Positions 1-10,390 of a stretch of 64,000 nt of DNA are shown here, piece by piece. The notes beneath the pieces are model-generated. The model was not told where the DNA came from, searched no databases, and saw nothing but the letters and a program-made list of their open reading frames with translations. This DNA is from Forficula auricularia. Lineage: Eukaryota > Arthropoda > Insecta > Dermaptera > Forficulidae. The DNA lies in contig JALMQS010000089.1 in NCBI GenBank assembly GCA_024734495.1, positions 4,602,586-4,666,585 on the forward strand, in the 5' to 3' direction. Position numbers and translations under genes: made by a program. How positions within the stretch are numbered: the stretch's first letter is position 1; each line of letters starts with the position of its first letter.

Positions 1-110
1 CGAAAATAATTCAATTAGCCACTAACTAATTGAAACCAACCGTAAAAATAATATATACTTATAAGAAGATTTTTATGAAATTAAAAAAATTATCAGAAAT
101 TAAAGTTTAT

Positions 111-1110
111 CATCATCATCATCATTGAGTATACTGCCCTAAGACTGGTTTGATGCAACAATCCGTCTCCACTCGACTCTGTCCCCCGCCAGCTGTTTGA
201 CCTCTCTAAATGTCTGGCATCCCATATCCCCAATTATTTGGTTGAAATATTCTAATCTGGGTCTTCCCTTTCCCCTTTTCTTTCCCACCTCCCCTCCAAG
301 ATATCCCTAAGCAGTCCCCCATGTCTCAGTGTGTGCCCCATCATCTGACCTCTTCTCTTCTTCAGACTCTTCCACAAGGTTCTTCTTTCTCCGATTCTTC
401 CAAGAACTTCTTCATTTGTAATTTTATCAATCCATTTGATATTCATCATTCTTCTGTAGCACCACATTTCGAAAGCCTCCAATCTCTTTCTCTCCGCTTT
501 TCCAATTGTCCAGGTTTCACACCCGTACATGGCTATGCTCCATACATATATCTTCAATAGCAACTTCCTGTTTGCTAAGCTGATTGAGGAGGAGCATAGT
601 AGTTTTTGTTTTGAATTAAACCCCCATTTTTGCTTGGGCAATTCTTGATTTAATTTCGTTTTTGCTCCTCCCATCCCATGTTATTTTACTTCCTAGGTAG
701 CGAAATTCCTTAACTCCTTCTAGGTTTTCTTGGTTAATTTTGATGCATTCCTGTCTCGTTTGTTCTTTTTTTGTACATACTAGGACCTTGGTTTTATTCT
801 TGTTTATTTTCATTTTGATTTCTTCTATTAGGATTTGGTTAATTCCATTCAAGGCGTCCTCTAATTCTTTTTTATTGCTTCCTAGAAGGGCAATGTCATC
901 CGCAAATCTTAGCGTAGCGATCTTTTGACCTTGGATTTCGATACCTGTATCAATTTTGTCTTTGAATTCTTTAATCACTTCTTCTATGTATAAGTTGAAA
1001 ATCATGGGTGACAGCACACATCCTTGTCTTACACCTTTTTTTATTTTGGCTTCTCTTTGCTCATCTCCAATATTTATAATTGCCGTCTGGTTTTGAAATC
1101 AATCAAATTC
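111..1110 (-). mobile_element. RTE-like LINE, 5'-truncated copy 1
   Basis: This is the 3' kilobase of a non-LTR retrotransposon lying on the minus strand. It ends in a TCA/TGA trinucleotide tail (about 111-126), as RTE-type LINEs often do. It is flanked by a 9-bp target-site duplication AAAGTTTAT at 102-110 and 1111-1119, so both insertion ends are defined. It is very similar to the copies at 21547-22538 and 50268-50966 over its whole length, differing only by scattered bases and small indels. The outermost ~12 bases at the 5' side are poorly conserved between copies. The clade name RTE is inferred from the YGCETWT C-terminal region and the tail, not from a search. Confidence 0.88.
252..1098 (-). 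pseudogene. RTE-like reverse transcriptase, C-terminal half, frameshifted
   Basis: The minus strand encodes the end of a LINE reverse transcriptase, the enzyme that copies element RNA into DNA at the nicked target. Seen in order: the RQGCVLSP block, the catalytic FADD motif (RFADDIALLGS), the YLGSKITWDG block and the C-terminal YGCETWT region with EAFEMWCYRRMM. The reading frame changes between about 616 and 674, so two overlapping frames are needed and the copy is dead. The N-terminal endonuclease and first part of the RT are missing through 5' truncation. The plus-strand ORFs here are antisense shadows. Confidence 0.85.
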
Positions 1111-1119
1111 AAAGTTTAT

Positions 1120-1678
1120 ACGAAGGTAAAAAAAAATAGTGACCCAGTTGCTATTTAGGCTCAGTTGCCTTGACCTAACTTAACCAAAAATAAATAAATA
1201 AATAAATATAGAGGAGGGAGTAGAAAGTGAATAGTAATATACAATACATATTATTTGTATAATAATGCAAATCCTCAAATCAAGGTATGATTGGTTAAGA
1301 AAACGAAAGTAGGTAGTCTGTGAGGGTCCCAAGGGCTGAGGGGGCCCCAAGAAAATCGATCGGGACCCCGCCCGGACAGGCATCTTGGCTTGCGGGCAGC
1401 CAGTCTCTTTCTCAATGCGTTCTCACAATATTCACAACCAGCATTACAACCACCCCCTCTATATATTGTTATAATCGCCATATCACTTTTTATCAACCCT
1501 TACAGGCCTAGAGTCAGAAAAAACATTAATAATTATCTAAAATATTTTATTATTCACTTATATCTATCTATACTTATTATAATCGGCTTGCGAGATCACG
1601 CCGACGTTATTTTTTTAATTTTAAAACCGACTAATAATTCATCTATACTATACTGAACCTGGCAAGCGTGGTGACTTA
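1120..1678. other. No gene seen; short simple repeats
   Basis: The stretch holds an AAAT-type simple repeat near 1190-1208 and a GC-richer segment at about 1320-1400. The piece around 1570-1600 resembles, in reverse, a segment near 13375-13425, so it is probably an old dispersed repeat. No convincing coding signal was found. Confidence 0.4.
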
Positions 1679-1762
1679 ATGCCAACCCCCTTCCATTTGA
1701 TGGAAGAGGCCTATATTCAGGAGTGGATTGTCGCTATCGACAGGCTAATGATGATGATGATA
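1660..1762 (+). mobile_element. 3' tail of an RTE-like LINE
   Basis: A short segment ends in a TGATGATGATGATG-type tail at about 1748-1761, like the tails of the RTE copies in this window. It sits immediately upstream of another reverse transcriptase fragment, so the open frame that starts at 1679 runs through this tail before entering real RT sequence. It looks like the stub of a separate RTE-like element. Only the tail and the layout support this. Confidence 0.5.
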
Positions 1763-2628
1763 CTGAACCTATACTGGTACCAGACAGCACAAGTAAGAGT
1801 AGAGAATGAATTGACTGACCCCATTAAAATTCAAAGAGGAGTACGGCAGGGATGTGTTCTGTCACCGCTTCTTTTCAACCTCTATTCAGAAATCATCTTC
1901 CAGGAAGCTCTGGAAGACGTACAAAAAGGGATAAAGGTAAATGGAGTTTGGGTCAGCAACATAAGATACGCAGATGATAGAGTCCTAGTTTCTGACAACG
2001 TTAGTGATCTACAAGAACTGGTCAACAGGGTGGGGGAACACAGTAGAAAAATGGGCCTAAACATTAACGTAGCCAAGACGAAGGTGATGATCATCACCAG
2101 AGAGCCCCAAATGTTCACAAATACTGAAATAATGCACAATGGAAGACCTATAGAACGAGTCAACAAATTCAAATATCTAGGAACATGGCTCTGCGAAGAA
2201 TGGACATCGGACACTGAAATCAAAAGCCGTATTGAACAAGCTCGCAACGCCTTTTTTAATTGCAGGAAAGTGCTCACTTGCACCGATTTCGACCTGAACC
2301 TCAGACTAAGGTTCGCAAGGTGCTATGTCTGGTCAGTACTTCTCTACGGGATGGAAGGCTGGACCCTAAAAGTAAACACCATTAATAAATTAGAAGCCTT
2401 CGAGATGTGGGTCTACCGTAGGATCCTCAAGATACCATGGACGGCAAAAATAAGTAATGAGGAAGTACTAAGAAGGATCAACAAAGGCCGTGAACTATAC
2501 AACACCGTGAAGAAGAGGAAGGTGGCTTATCTGGGACATATAATGAGAAGTGCAAAATACCAACTATTACAGCTGATTATAGAAGGAAATATAGAGGGCA
2601 GGCGAGGAAGGGGAAGGAGGAAGATGTC
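1763..2628 (+). pseudogene. Second RTE-like LINE reverse transcriptase fragment
   Basis: An open frame of 336 codons (1679-2689) covers the C-terminal two thirds of a LINE reverse transcriptase from a lineage distinct from copy 1. Within the open frame the RQGCVLSPLLFNLY block is at about residues 56-69, the catalytic YADD at 97-100, FKYLGTW at 164-170 and EAFEMWVYRRIL at 239-250. The frame is undamaged across the RT region, unusual here, but it lacks the endonuclease and upstream RT. Homology starts only near residue 27; the earlier residues read through another element's tail. At about 2628 it is cut by an oppositely oriented LINE end. Confidence 0.82.
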
Positions 2629-3195
2629 TTTTTTTTATAATGATATTGATACAAGAAGAAGTTGCACCAAGAAGGTACAACCTCTGTAGTCTGTGGTGGG
2701 CCCTTGTAACGTGAAGACATGGGGAGATTTAGGGATTGGGTAGCAGTCGAAGGTATCTGTGGATGCTGGTCTTGAAAGATTGAAGGTTATAAGTAGCTGG
2801 AAAGACGGTCGGGGAAGAGAGTTCCAGTCTCTAGATGTCATAGGGATAAATGAATTGGCGAATGCGTTTGTTCGATTAGTATCCGGTTTAAGCGCGTAGG
2901 GGTGTTGTATTTTAGAAAATCGTGTATTTCGCGCAAATGAAGCCTTTGGTGGGATTATCGATTTTATTTCGTCAGAACAAAAGCCATGGTAATATCAATA
3001 AAAAAGGGGTTGCGGAATATCAGACACTGGACGGGTCTCAGAAGCGTTCAAGAGCTTCTACACACCGCTAGGAACAGAGAAGGAATGCGGAATGTGGTCG
3101 CGAACATCCATTAATGGATAAGCAGTCGAAGTGTACTGGCTGTAAAATTCAGTAATGTTCACTTTGCCCTTGAAGGCAAAAATAAATAAATAAAA
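2629..3195 (-). mobile_element. CR1/Jockey-like LINE 3' end, degraded
   Basis: Read on the minus strand, the segment encodes the last part of a non-LTR reverse transcriptase: an FIPMTSRDWNSLP block typical of CR1/Jockey-type RT C-termini, preceded by remnants reading RNTRFSKIQHPY and TNAFANS. The 3' end lies at about 2629, at a run of T on the plus strand (poly-A on the element strand). A copy of just the 3' tail is at about 46985-47060. Stops interrupt the upstream part. The plus-strand end at ~3195 has an AAAT-type repeat. Confidence 0.65.
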
Positions 3196-3726
3196 ATGTT
3201 TCTTTGAATATTTCAAAGAATATATATATATATTAAAATTAAATATTTATTTGAACATCTAAATAATATATATATAATAAAACTTATTTGTTTATACTGC
3301 TGTGGACTGAAGGCGTTACACAATCTCAACAAAGGCAGCAACAACAACACTCGACACGACACGATAAACAACAAAAAACGAAAACCGAACAGAGCAAGTT
3401 TCTTTTTCGACACTCAATGACACATGGAATGATAATTCGATAAATAATAATATTAACGGTAAACGGTACACGATAAAACGATACGAAAACAGATCCTTCA
3501 CTTTACGACACCTTGCCAACCCGACACATATGATCATTCTCTTCCACGTGCACTCGCTTCCACGTCATCGAGTCGGTCCTACTCGACTCTAGGTCTCTCT
3601 TCAGACACTAGGCTCCCGGAATATAACCGCGGCGATTATTTATTTTGGTTACAGAAGAAGAAGAAGAATAATTCATCACAAATAAAATATATTAAAATTA
3701 AGAAATTTAAATTATTATTAAATATA
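3196..3726. other. No gene seen; AT repeats and a GAA run
   Basis: The stretch holds AT-rich microsatellite at 3220-3275, unannotatable sequence, and a GAAGAAGAA run at about 3654-3667. Short antisense ORFs lack recognisable motifs. Confidence 0.4.
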
Positions 3727-3930
3727 AATAAGCTAACGTGTTCTGATGTGGCCATCCACTTGACTTTACCATACAACCTGGCCCCTCACTTATATTTAAT
3801 ATTTAATAAAATTATTTATAATCATGTATGGGAGGGGTTAGTTTTTGCATTTTTAGACTCCTGGGACCCACTGATTATGTATAAAAAATTTGGTTGAGTT
3901 TGGTAAATGGCCAAGATTTTCATGTTTTAG
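3727..3930 (+). repeat. Family I (HINE-like) copy 1, 5' part
   Basis: This matches the first ~200 bp of the family I repeat seen in fuller form at 32396-33130 and 46131-46815. It includes the 5' subterminal repeat ACTTTACCATAC near 3764-3775. It stops abruptly at 3930, where a small palindrome begins. Confidence 0.8.
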
Positions 3931-4010
3931 ATATGCAGCATTTTCCAGACAAGGACATGATCCGGCCCCACTATCATATTATATCTTGTCTGGAAAATGA
4001 TGCATATCCG
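3931..4010. repeat. Small palindromic (foldback) segment
   Basis: Inverted arms of about 24 bp (containing CATTTTCCAGACAAG and its complement) flank a ~32-bp spacer. It resembles the 'cattttcc.gacag' part of family L and may be a fragment of that family. Confidence 0.6.
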
Positions 4011-4240
4011 AGAGGAGTTGGTTCCTATCAAAAATTGCAATCTTAATACCTGGTAAAAATTTGGTGCTTTTATCCAGTGTGTAAAGGGGTAAGCCGCGAC
4101 CTAATATCGTGTACACCTACTTCCACTTCCACTTTCATTTCCAAATACATATTTTCAAAGGAGCAAATGACTATAGTATTCGACGCGCCGATAAACAGAT
4201 AATAATAATAATAAAATTTTCAAAAAATCCAGTACTTTAA

Positions 4241-5804
4241 CACTAGAACGCCCGGACTTTCAGATCCCCTAGAACGCCCGGATGCCGTCAATTTGACGAC
4301 TTGCATTTTTCAACACTCAAACTAAATAAAATCATTCTGTTTCCTTTTATTTAATATTTTTTTATTTTTTCTAATAATAAATATAATTCTATCATCAATT
4401 TATATATTAAAAATACATATTAATATATTATATTTTAATTTTTTAATAATCATTATGATATAAAATGAAAAATTAACATGCTATATTTATGGAGTATTAT
4501 CATTAACAAAACCAGTTTCTATATTATATGTACACCATATTTATTATTATTTTTCGTTGCAATTGATACATATATTTAGTACTTTTCCACTACATTTGCC
4601 TCAAACAAATTTTTTACATATATTTACAGTTCTATTTTTTTTTGCATTTTTTTAGAATTTGACACTGTTTTCTACTTCTGCTTTGATTTACACTAGAGAC
4701 ACCCTCCTGATCTGATTCTGGAGGATCCTTTTTTGTAAATATTCTGAGACGAAGCTCTTCAGCTAATCCCTGAATAAATTTTTTTTCGCGAAATATTTAT
4801 TCCATTTATTTTTTATAAATTATCCAAGCATTGATGGCTGCTAAGTCCAAAATGTTGTAAAATGTATGTACAGGCCATCTTCTGGAACTAGCTTTTACCG
4901 AATAGAGTCTACCCATTTGGTTATAATATCTACACCATATTTTGTTTCATTATAATACTTTATACTTTCTGGAGTCTTTTTTTCATTATCATCTATTTGT
5001 ACAGTTGAGTGTAGAGAACTCATCAATATTACATTTTTATTTGATTTTGCTTGATAAATGTCTAGACTTATATTCTCATTTTGAAATAATTTTGTAGAAT
5101 ATTTTTTTTCCTTCATGTTCTTTATAGTTTTTGGTATTTCTCTTCTTACTCTATTCACTGTTCCCACTAAACTTGTGGACTTTTTATTTAAAATTTTTGC
5201 AAGTGAAAGAGACGTGAAAAAGTTATCTACCGTAACGTTTCTTCCTTTGTTCATGTAGGGTTGAATTAGTTCTAAAAAGGGCGGAACAAAACTGAAATGG
5301 CAAGACTAGGGGCTCGACATATATATATATAATGGATTTCAAAACAGTAGGTTCCCTCGAAATGTTGTAAAATAATAAAGTGAAACATCAAAAGATAAAA
5401 AAAAGTGACATACAAAGAAACATAATTTTTTTATTTTACCACAAGTTTTTCAAGGAAGATTGTAAATTAAAAAAAAAGCCAGAACAAAAAATAATCCAAG
5501 GGTCAAAAAGGATGCAAATGTTCAAAAAAAAAGAATGGGAATTATTAGTAGTTGAAAAATTAATTTAAAATATAAAAATTGGGGTAAAAAAGAGTTACCG
5601 TCAAATTGACGGCTTTTGGGCGTTCTTGGTAAATTCGTAATTTTCTCCTAAATAAAAATTCATAGGGTGCTATTTTTTTTTATTAGAAAGCTATTCAAAA
5701 ATGATTAAAAGTCAGCGAGTTTCAAAGTTCTAACTTAAATAGTAACGAAATGAAAGAAATTAAATGTGAAAACCGTCAAATTGACGGCTTCGGGCGTTCT
5801 AGTG
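4241..5804 (-). mobile_element. piggyBac-like DNA transposon, decayed, TTAA-flanked
   Basis: Both ends are exact: TTAA at 4237-4240 and 5805-5808 flank inverted terminal repeats CACTAGAACGCCCG and its complement. Subterminal copies of the CTAGAACGCCCG motif sit beside self-complementary GTCAA-TTGAC boxes near 4290-4303, 5600-5613 and 5774-5786. The transposase is on the minus strand. At 1,564 bp it is shorter than typical autonomous piggyBac elements (roughly 2.4 kb), and its coding region is broken, so it is a fossil or a non-autonomous deletion product. Confidence 0.93.
4800..5254 (-). pseudogene. piggyBac transposase fragment (DDE_Tnp_1_7)
   Basis: The minus strand encodes the middle-to-C-terminal part of a piggyBac family transposase, the DDE-type nuclease that cuts at TTAA. 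The 119-codon open frame (4895-5254) shows GRNVTVDNFFTSLSLA, which carries one of the catalytic aspartates of the family (the VDNFFTS motif), then a YYNETKYGVDIITKW block. After a frame change the sequence reads RWPVHTFYNILDLAAINAW, the conserved region that follows. The N-terminal part and the cysteine-rich C-terminus are not recognisable. It is dead by frameshift and truncation. Confidence 0.9.
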
Positions 5805-5879
5805 TTAAATACTAAAATACTAAAATAATTCCACATAATTACAAAGACATGTACACCTAATTCCAATTTCACCCCTCGT

Positions 5880-6125
5880 GTTTTCATATTAAACGGCCCC
5901 ACTAGTACCGAGTTGTCACTTCCAGTGGAGGACCGGGGTAAGAACAAAGAGTTGTCCACTTTCAGCCGTTATAGTAGAGCATTGTGGGGCGATATACGGC
6001 TAGAGGGCACTCTATCTAATCCTCTTTGATAATGAACTATTTGGGGTTATTTATTTACACAAATTTCTAAACTTTTCATGAGCATTCAATTTTTTTGTGA
6101 AATAATTATATTTATGCTTAAAGAT
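5880..6125. other. No gene seen
   Basis: Nothing recognisable was found between the MITE end and the start of the family L foldback. Confidence 0.4.
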
Positions 6126-7170
6126 GCCGCCCATAGTCCAGTCAAATTGTGTTTTTATCAGGAGGAAAGTTTTGGGGTAGTTCTGATTTTTTGCACATAT
6201 ATGTTTTTTGGGGCAGTGAATGCAAATCTGAGGTCTCCCACCAAAATTTCGTGACGCAATATTGTAGAAGATGCACAAAATGTGAAAATTTCCATTTTTT
6301 GGCGGTTTTTTGTTTATTACTCGAAAACTAACAATTTTTTGTAAATAACCTTGCTATAGAAAATGAAAGTTCATAAAATTTTCTACAAATTTGAATATTT
6401 ATGTTTTTTTTCTGCGACCAACCATTCGGGCTCCAGACAGGATATGATCCAAATCATCAAAAGTGTCACGGAAAATGCTGGATATCTATAAATCTAAGAG
6501 TTTTAACAAAATAGTGGTCCAAGTAAACGTTCAAGTCAATAAAATTTCCTAGAGAATGAGATAGGAATCAAGTTTCTAGAATGAGTGGCTTTAATTTTAT
6601 GAAGGAAAATTGCGATTTTTTGCATAAAATTGCAGTTTTTCAAAATTTCAATCTCATTGGGGAATGGATTATTATTTATCCAATTAAGATGAAACTTTTT
6701 TGAATTGTAGAAAATTTAGTCTAGTTTAAAAATGTATAGAATGATGTTTGTCAAAAACGTGCTCCTTCATGTTCGAAATGAGAAAATATCAAAAAAGCGC
6801 GGGTTTTTGGGTGATCCGGGGGAGGGGGGTGGGGGGCTGTCGAGGTCAAAAACTTGAATTTTGCGCTTGATCCCGAACGGTAGGTCGGAGAAAAAACCTA
6901 AATGATGAAATTTGCAAAAAAAATTTATGAACTTTCATTTTAAATAGGAGGGTTATTTAGGAATATTTGATATTTTTCGAGTTGCAAAAAACCGCCAAAA
7001 AATGGAAATTTTCACATTTTTTGCATTTTCTACAATGTTGCGTCACGAAATTTTGGTGGGAGACCTCAGATTTGGATTCAGCGCCACAAAAAACTAATAT
7101 GCAAAAATCAGAACTACCGCAAAACTTTCCCCATAGGGGGCCCATTTGAACACAATTTTACTGGACTACT
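6126..7170. repeat. Family L foldback element, copy 1
   Basis: Two arms of about 290-300 bp (about 6130-6435 and 6878-7165) are inverted copies of each other, both containing AAAACCGCCAAAAAATGG or its complement and the phrase 'gggagacctcagattt'. The ~440-bp loop between them (6440-6870) is itself the sequence that forms the arms of copy 2 at 10391-11313. The antiparallel ORFs of ~60 codons at each end are the two arms read in opposite directions and are not genes. Confidence 0.8.
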
Positions 7171-7278
7171 AGTCCAAATTTTGAATTAAATTAGGTTGGA
7201 GTTGATGGTGTTTCACAAAGGAGAAAAATTAAAATACAAAGATTTTTTTAGTTTACTCTATATATAGTTTGACCCCAA

Positions 7279-7518
7279 ATGCCCCCCCCCCCCCCTCTAT
7301 GTTATAACTCGGCTTTTTCAGATCATTTGTTTGACCACAACCATTCACCTTCATCGACCAACCCCCTCCCTTTAAATTTCATTTCAAAAAGCAGGAAATT
7401 GGATTTGTTTGAGTCAGCTGAAATTAAAAAGGCCATACACCTTAATCAAAACATCTTGAACAATCAAACAGACATCAAAACTTCACCATTAATTGACATC
7501 TTAATCAATGATATTTAA
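7279..7518 (+). pseudogene. PLE GIY-YIG endonuclease C-terminus
   Basis: The frame ends in a short domain matching the C-terminal part of the GIY-YIG endonuclease of Penelope-like elements, which nicks target DNA for reverse transcription. Visible features are NSAFSDHLFDHNH, then SRKLDLFESAEIKKAI, where the glutamate of ESAEI is in the position of the conserved GIY-YIG glutamate, then ILNNQ. The same order recurs at 28673-28852 and 51899-52199. The GIY and YIG motifs and the RT are absent. A run of C at 7280-7294 sits at the truncation point, so the first codons are not native. Confidence 0.7.
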
Positions 7519-7857
7519 TTTGAATTGGAATGTGATGAGGATGTATGTTGGGTTTATTTTTATTTTGTATTTTTAAATAGAAAATAAGAGATGGAAATTT
7601 TCCCTATACATTCTCATCACATTCCATAGTTTATTGCCCTCCTTTATAGCACATACATAATTTTCGGCAACTTCCAAGTATAAATATCTTTTCTTTATTC
7701 CCAGTTTAGCCCTCTGTCCGCTCCATCTGTTCTTTCGGCTCTAAAGCCATCCCATCCCCTGATATTTCTTTCATATTTACACTAAGTCATAAATGACTGT
7801 CCATCATATTAAAATTAAAATAAATTCTGTTCATTATTTTATGATATCTTCAGTCAA

Positions 7858-7905
7858 TGTTCTCCTGACGATTAGTTAAGAGCTCGAAATATATAGAGTA
7901 AACTA
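7858..7905 (+). ncRNA. Hammerhead ribozyme motif, degenerate (PLE-1)
   Basis: The core CTGACGA (7865-7871) and GAAA (7886-7889) are spaced as in a hammerhead. CTC before the core can pair with GAG after TATATA, giving a short stem I. Stem II is weak in this copy. It lies ~347 bp after the PLE stop codon, like the better copies elsewhere. Confidence 0.55.
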
Positions 7906-7918
7906 AAAAAAATCTTTG

Positions 7919-8560
7919 TGTCTAAAATTCAATTTTTAGCATTTTGTATTTAATAAAAGAGCGAAGCTCATGCCTCTAGCGGGCCTAGGTCGAGTTAGTA
8001 ATATAAACAGAGCCAACCTCTTGTGTTGCAAATTTTAACTTGCCTTGCACACTCGCTTGAAAACTTGTATAGGAAACGATACATTAAGTATTAGTTTTAC
8101 TATGAAAAAAGATCTGTTCAGTGTCAGCCATCTTTAATTTTCAAGTTAACTGGATAAGAGATTTCAATTAAGCCTTCTCTTATAATAATAATTAAAACCT
8201 CGGGATAAGAGATCTCAATTGGGCCTTCTCTTATAATAATAATTAAACCTTGAAACCAGATTTCGAATCTGTTATAAATGGAATAAGGATTGAAAGGATT
8301 GTCTTCAGAAGAAGCTCGCGCACTTGGATGACCGCTCTCCTCATTGAAAATCAGCAGACCACCAACAACATATGTAAATATTTCCATCATCTCATTAAAT
8401 TATAAATAAAACAAATTTATTGATTTATAATTTATTAAAAGAAAAAATTATATAAATAAACCTTCCTGTTAATACATAAGCATCTAATCTACAGTCCACT
8501 CAGTTCAGCTTCTAATAAGGTTCCAGCGACATCCAGAGAGAAATCTTTAATTTTTATACA
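7919..8560. mobile_element. Family B interspersed element, copy 1
   Basis: This 642-bp insertion interrupts the PLE-1 3' end, as shown by the intact inverted copy at 7187-7272. Ends are TGTCTAAAATTC and AATTTTTATACA, imperfect inverted repeats; CTTTG at 7914-7918 and 8561-8565 is the likely target duplication. It contains two near-identical ~45-bp direct repeats (about 8146-8195 and 8203-8250). A reversed copy lies at 48195-48785. No coding capacity was recognised; the superfamily is unclear. Confidence 0.7.
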
Positions 8561-8622
8561 CTTTGTATTTTAATTTTTCTCCTTGTGAAACACCACCAAC
8601 TCCAACCTAATTTAATTTTAAC

Positions 8623-9390
8623 AATGTTTCACTATAAACCAACACTAAATTTGATTCAAAATCTGAATAATTCTTTTTTTTCGTTTGAAGCCCTATATCT
8701 ATAGGTCTCTGTAAAGAATGCATTGACGCCCCCCCCCCTTTCCTGAATACCTTCAATAATGAAACCTTGTGAATTTTCACAACCCCTAATCTACCAGTGT
8801 AATCGGTGGAATTGTCTGGCGGATTTTTCTACTTGCATGATTTCATTCGGGGGGGAAAAAAAATCCAAAGGTAGGTATTATAATTAATTGGAAAAAATTT
8901 TAATTGGCGATAACGAACATTTAATTAATGGTTTTCATTTAAAAAAGTTAGAATAAAAAAAAGCCCGCCCGCTCTCTATTGTGTTCCCTTTTGATTTCAA
9001 TGAATAGAATGTTCATTAGTCAAAGTAAAAAGAATATTTAGATTTAATCTAATCATACTTAGGCATAATTGAACCGTTCGACCAAAAATAACAGCCTGAT
9101 TCATTCATTCTATGCACCTTAAATTAAAAAAAAAACGCCTAAGCCTAACTACTACTAACCTACTATAGCTAGAACTCAATACAAAAGCCAGTGGCCTAAA
9201 AAGAAAGATCATTTTTTTGACGTGGATGGTTTTTAATATTTTAAAAAGTATAGCCGGGTTTGTATGGGAAATCTGCCCCCGCGGATTTTTCGATTTGTAA
9301 TTGGGGGATCGATTTGACATTAAATAAAAATAATTCAGCTAAATTTTTTGCTCTTTATCTCAAACGATTTTTGAGATTTTCAAAAAAAAA
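8623..9390. other. No gene seen; a C run and low-complexity DNA
   Basis: The stretch contains a run of C (about 8731-8740), poly-A runs and otherwise unrecognised sequence. The ORF on the minus strand at 9105-9320 has no recognisable motif. Confidence 0.35.
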
Positions 9391-10390
9391 AAAATAAACT
9401 GCAACGGATCGTTGCTAAACTTTATCCAATGAACTATCGTAGTCTAGGTCAGTGGTTCTTAACCTATGGGTCGCGACCCAAAATTGGGTCACAAAGTATT
9501 TTCTTTGGGTCGCGCATAGTCGTTAATCAAATATTTTACTTATTATAAGTTGGAAAATATATTTTGATTTATTCAATACCTATTATAAAAAATAAAAATA
9601 TGAAAAACACGCACTTTTTCATTAAATTTTCCTTAAATCGAAAAGTACCTTTAGTTATTCTTAATTGTTACAAAATAATATTATATGTGAGTTAAAAAAA
9701 GTAATCATTGAAAATTGAAGAAAATTTCTCAAGTATCGTCTAAAAAGGTAACTAAATTTTTCTTTTTTTGATGGAGGGAGGAGGGGGGGTCGCGACATGA
9801 ACATATTTCTCAAATTTGGGTCGCAGCTTAAAAAGGTTAAGAACCACTGGTCTAGGGTAAAGTACTTTAAAATATACTAGTAAATTTATAAAAAAAATTA
9901 TATGACCATTTTTGTGTCCTCAAGGTACTCAATTACAATATTAAATTTCATCAAAATTGGTTAGGTCATTTTTAAGATATTTAGAAAAAAACTAAAAAAG
10001 TACCGAAATAAAGTACTAATGTTTGTAGGCCTATATGTACCAAAAACTAATCAGCGCTTCATTTTGTTAAAATAATGTTAGGTTTTCATTTTCATTTCAA
10101 TTGATGAAACGGTGTGTAAAAAATCGTGGACGAAAAAAACGATAACATACATACATACATCCGCACTCACTTCCAAAAAAATGGCACTTTTTGGGCTCTT
10201 GACGAGACCCCAGGTAATTTTTGTCAATATCGTCACGTGCTAAAATTCAATCTAATTGAATACTACAATTTGTGACCTTAATTGAGTCCATGGGTTCTGT
10301 AGTCTTTACTTGAGGGCCCTTTGAAGTCGCGCTTGCCGCCAGACCGATTACAATACTTTACCCATGTTTCGCATTGGATAAAGTAAAAAA
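9391..10390 (+). repeat. Family A (HINE-like) copy 1, with hAT MITE inside
   Basis: Without the 400-bp MITE this is a ~600-bp family A element. It starts AAATAAACTGCAACGG, has the subterminal repeat ACTTTATCCAA ~28 bp in, a core with TTTCATCAAAATTGGTTAG (~9948), a short ACAT/ACATAC microsatellite (10147-10163), and the 3' hairpin CCATGTTTCGCATTGG followed by ATAAAGTAAAAA. Other copies are at 21378, 35131, 35948, 41209 and 44038. Confidence 0.85.
9450..9849. mobile_element. hAT-like MITE, 400 bp
   Basis: Terminal inverted repeats begin CAGTGGTTCTTAACC and end in its complement GGTTAAGAACCACTG, a signature of hAT elements. The 8-bp target duplication is GTCTAGGT (9442-9449) and GTCTAGGG (9850-9857), one mismatch. 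The interior is non-coding. The inserted position is confirmed by uninterrupted family A copies. Confidence 0.95.

Larger units (their letters stand above)
4084..5879 (-). mobile_element. hAT-like MITE interrupted by a piggyBac element
   Basis: The two outer parts (4084-4240 and 5805-5879) match, in reverse orientation, the MITE copies at 25891-26055 and 19983-20330. The left side carries a decayed CCGCGACCTAATAT end, the right side TTCACCCCTCG. The shared interior has TTCCACTTCCACTTTC and TACACCTAATTCC. The piggyBac element sits between them, so the MITE is the older insertion. The 8-bp target duplication is not clear for this copy. Confidence 0.65.
7187..8622 (+). mobile_element. Penelope-like element tail with inverted end (PLE-1)
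   Basis: The left part (7187-7272) is an inverted copy of the element's 3' end found at 7886-7918 plus 8561-8622; both carry a GGTGTTTCACA-type terminal motif or its complement. Between them lie the end of the PLE coding region (7279-7518), a 3' untranslated stretch and a hammerhead-like motif (7858-7905). The right end is split by a 640-bp insertion (7919-8560). An inverted copy of the 3' end placed upstream is also seen at the other PLE loci in this window. Confidence 0.75.

Noticed and set aside
321..560. Plus-strand ORF (79 codons), also at 22095 and 50518 on the minus strand
   Set aside because: It is the antisense of the RTE reverse transcriptase, conserved only because the copies are recent.
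6051..7149. Two pairs of ~60-75-codon ORFs
   Set aside because: They are the same foldback arm read in both directions.
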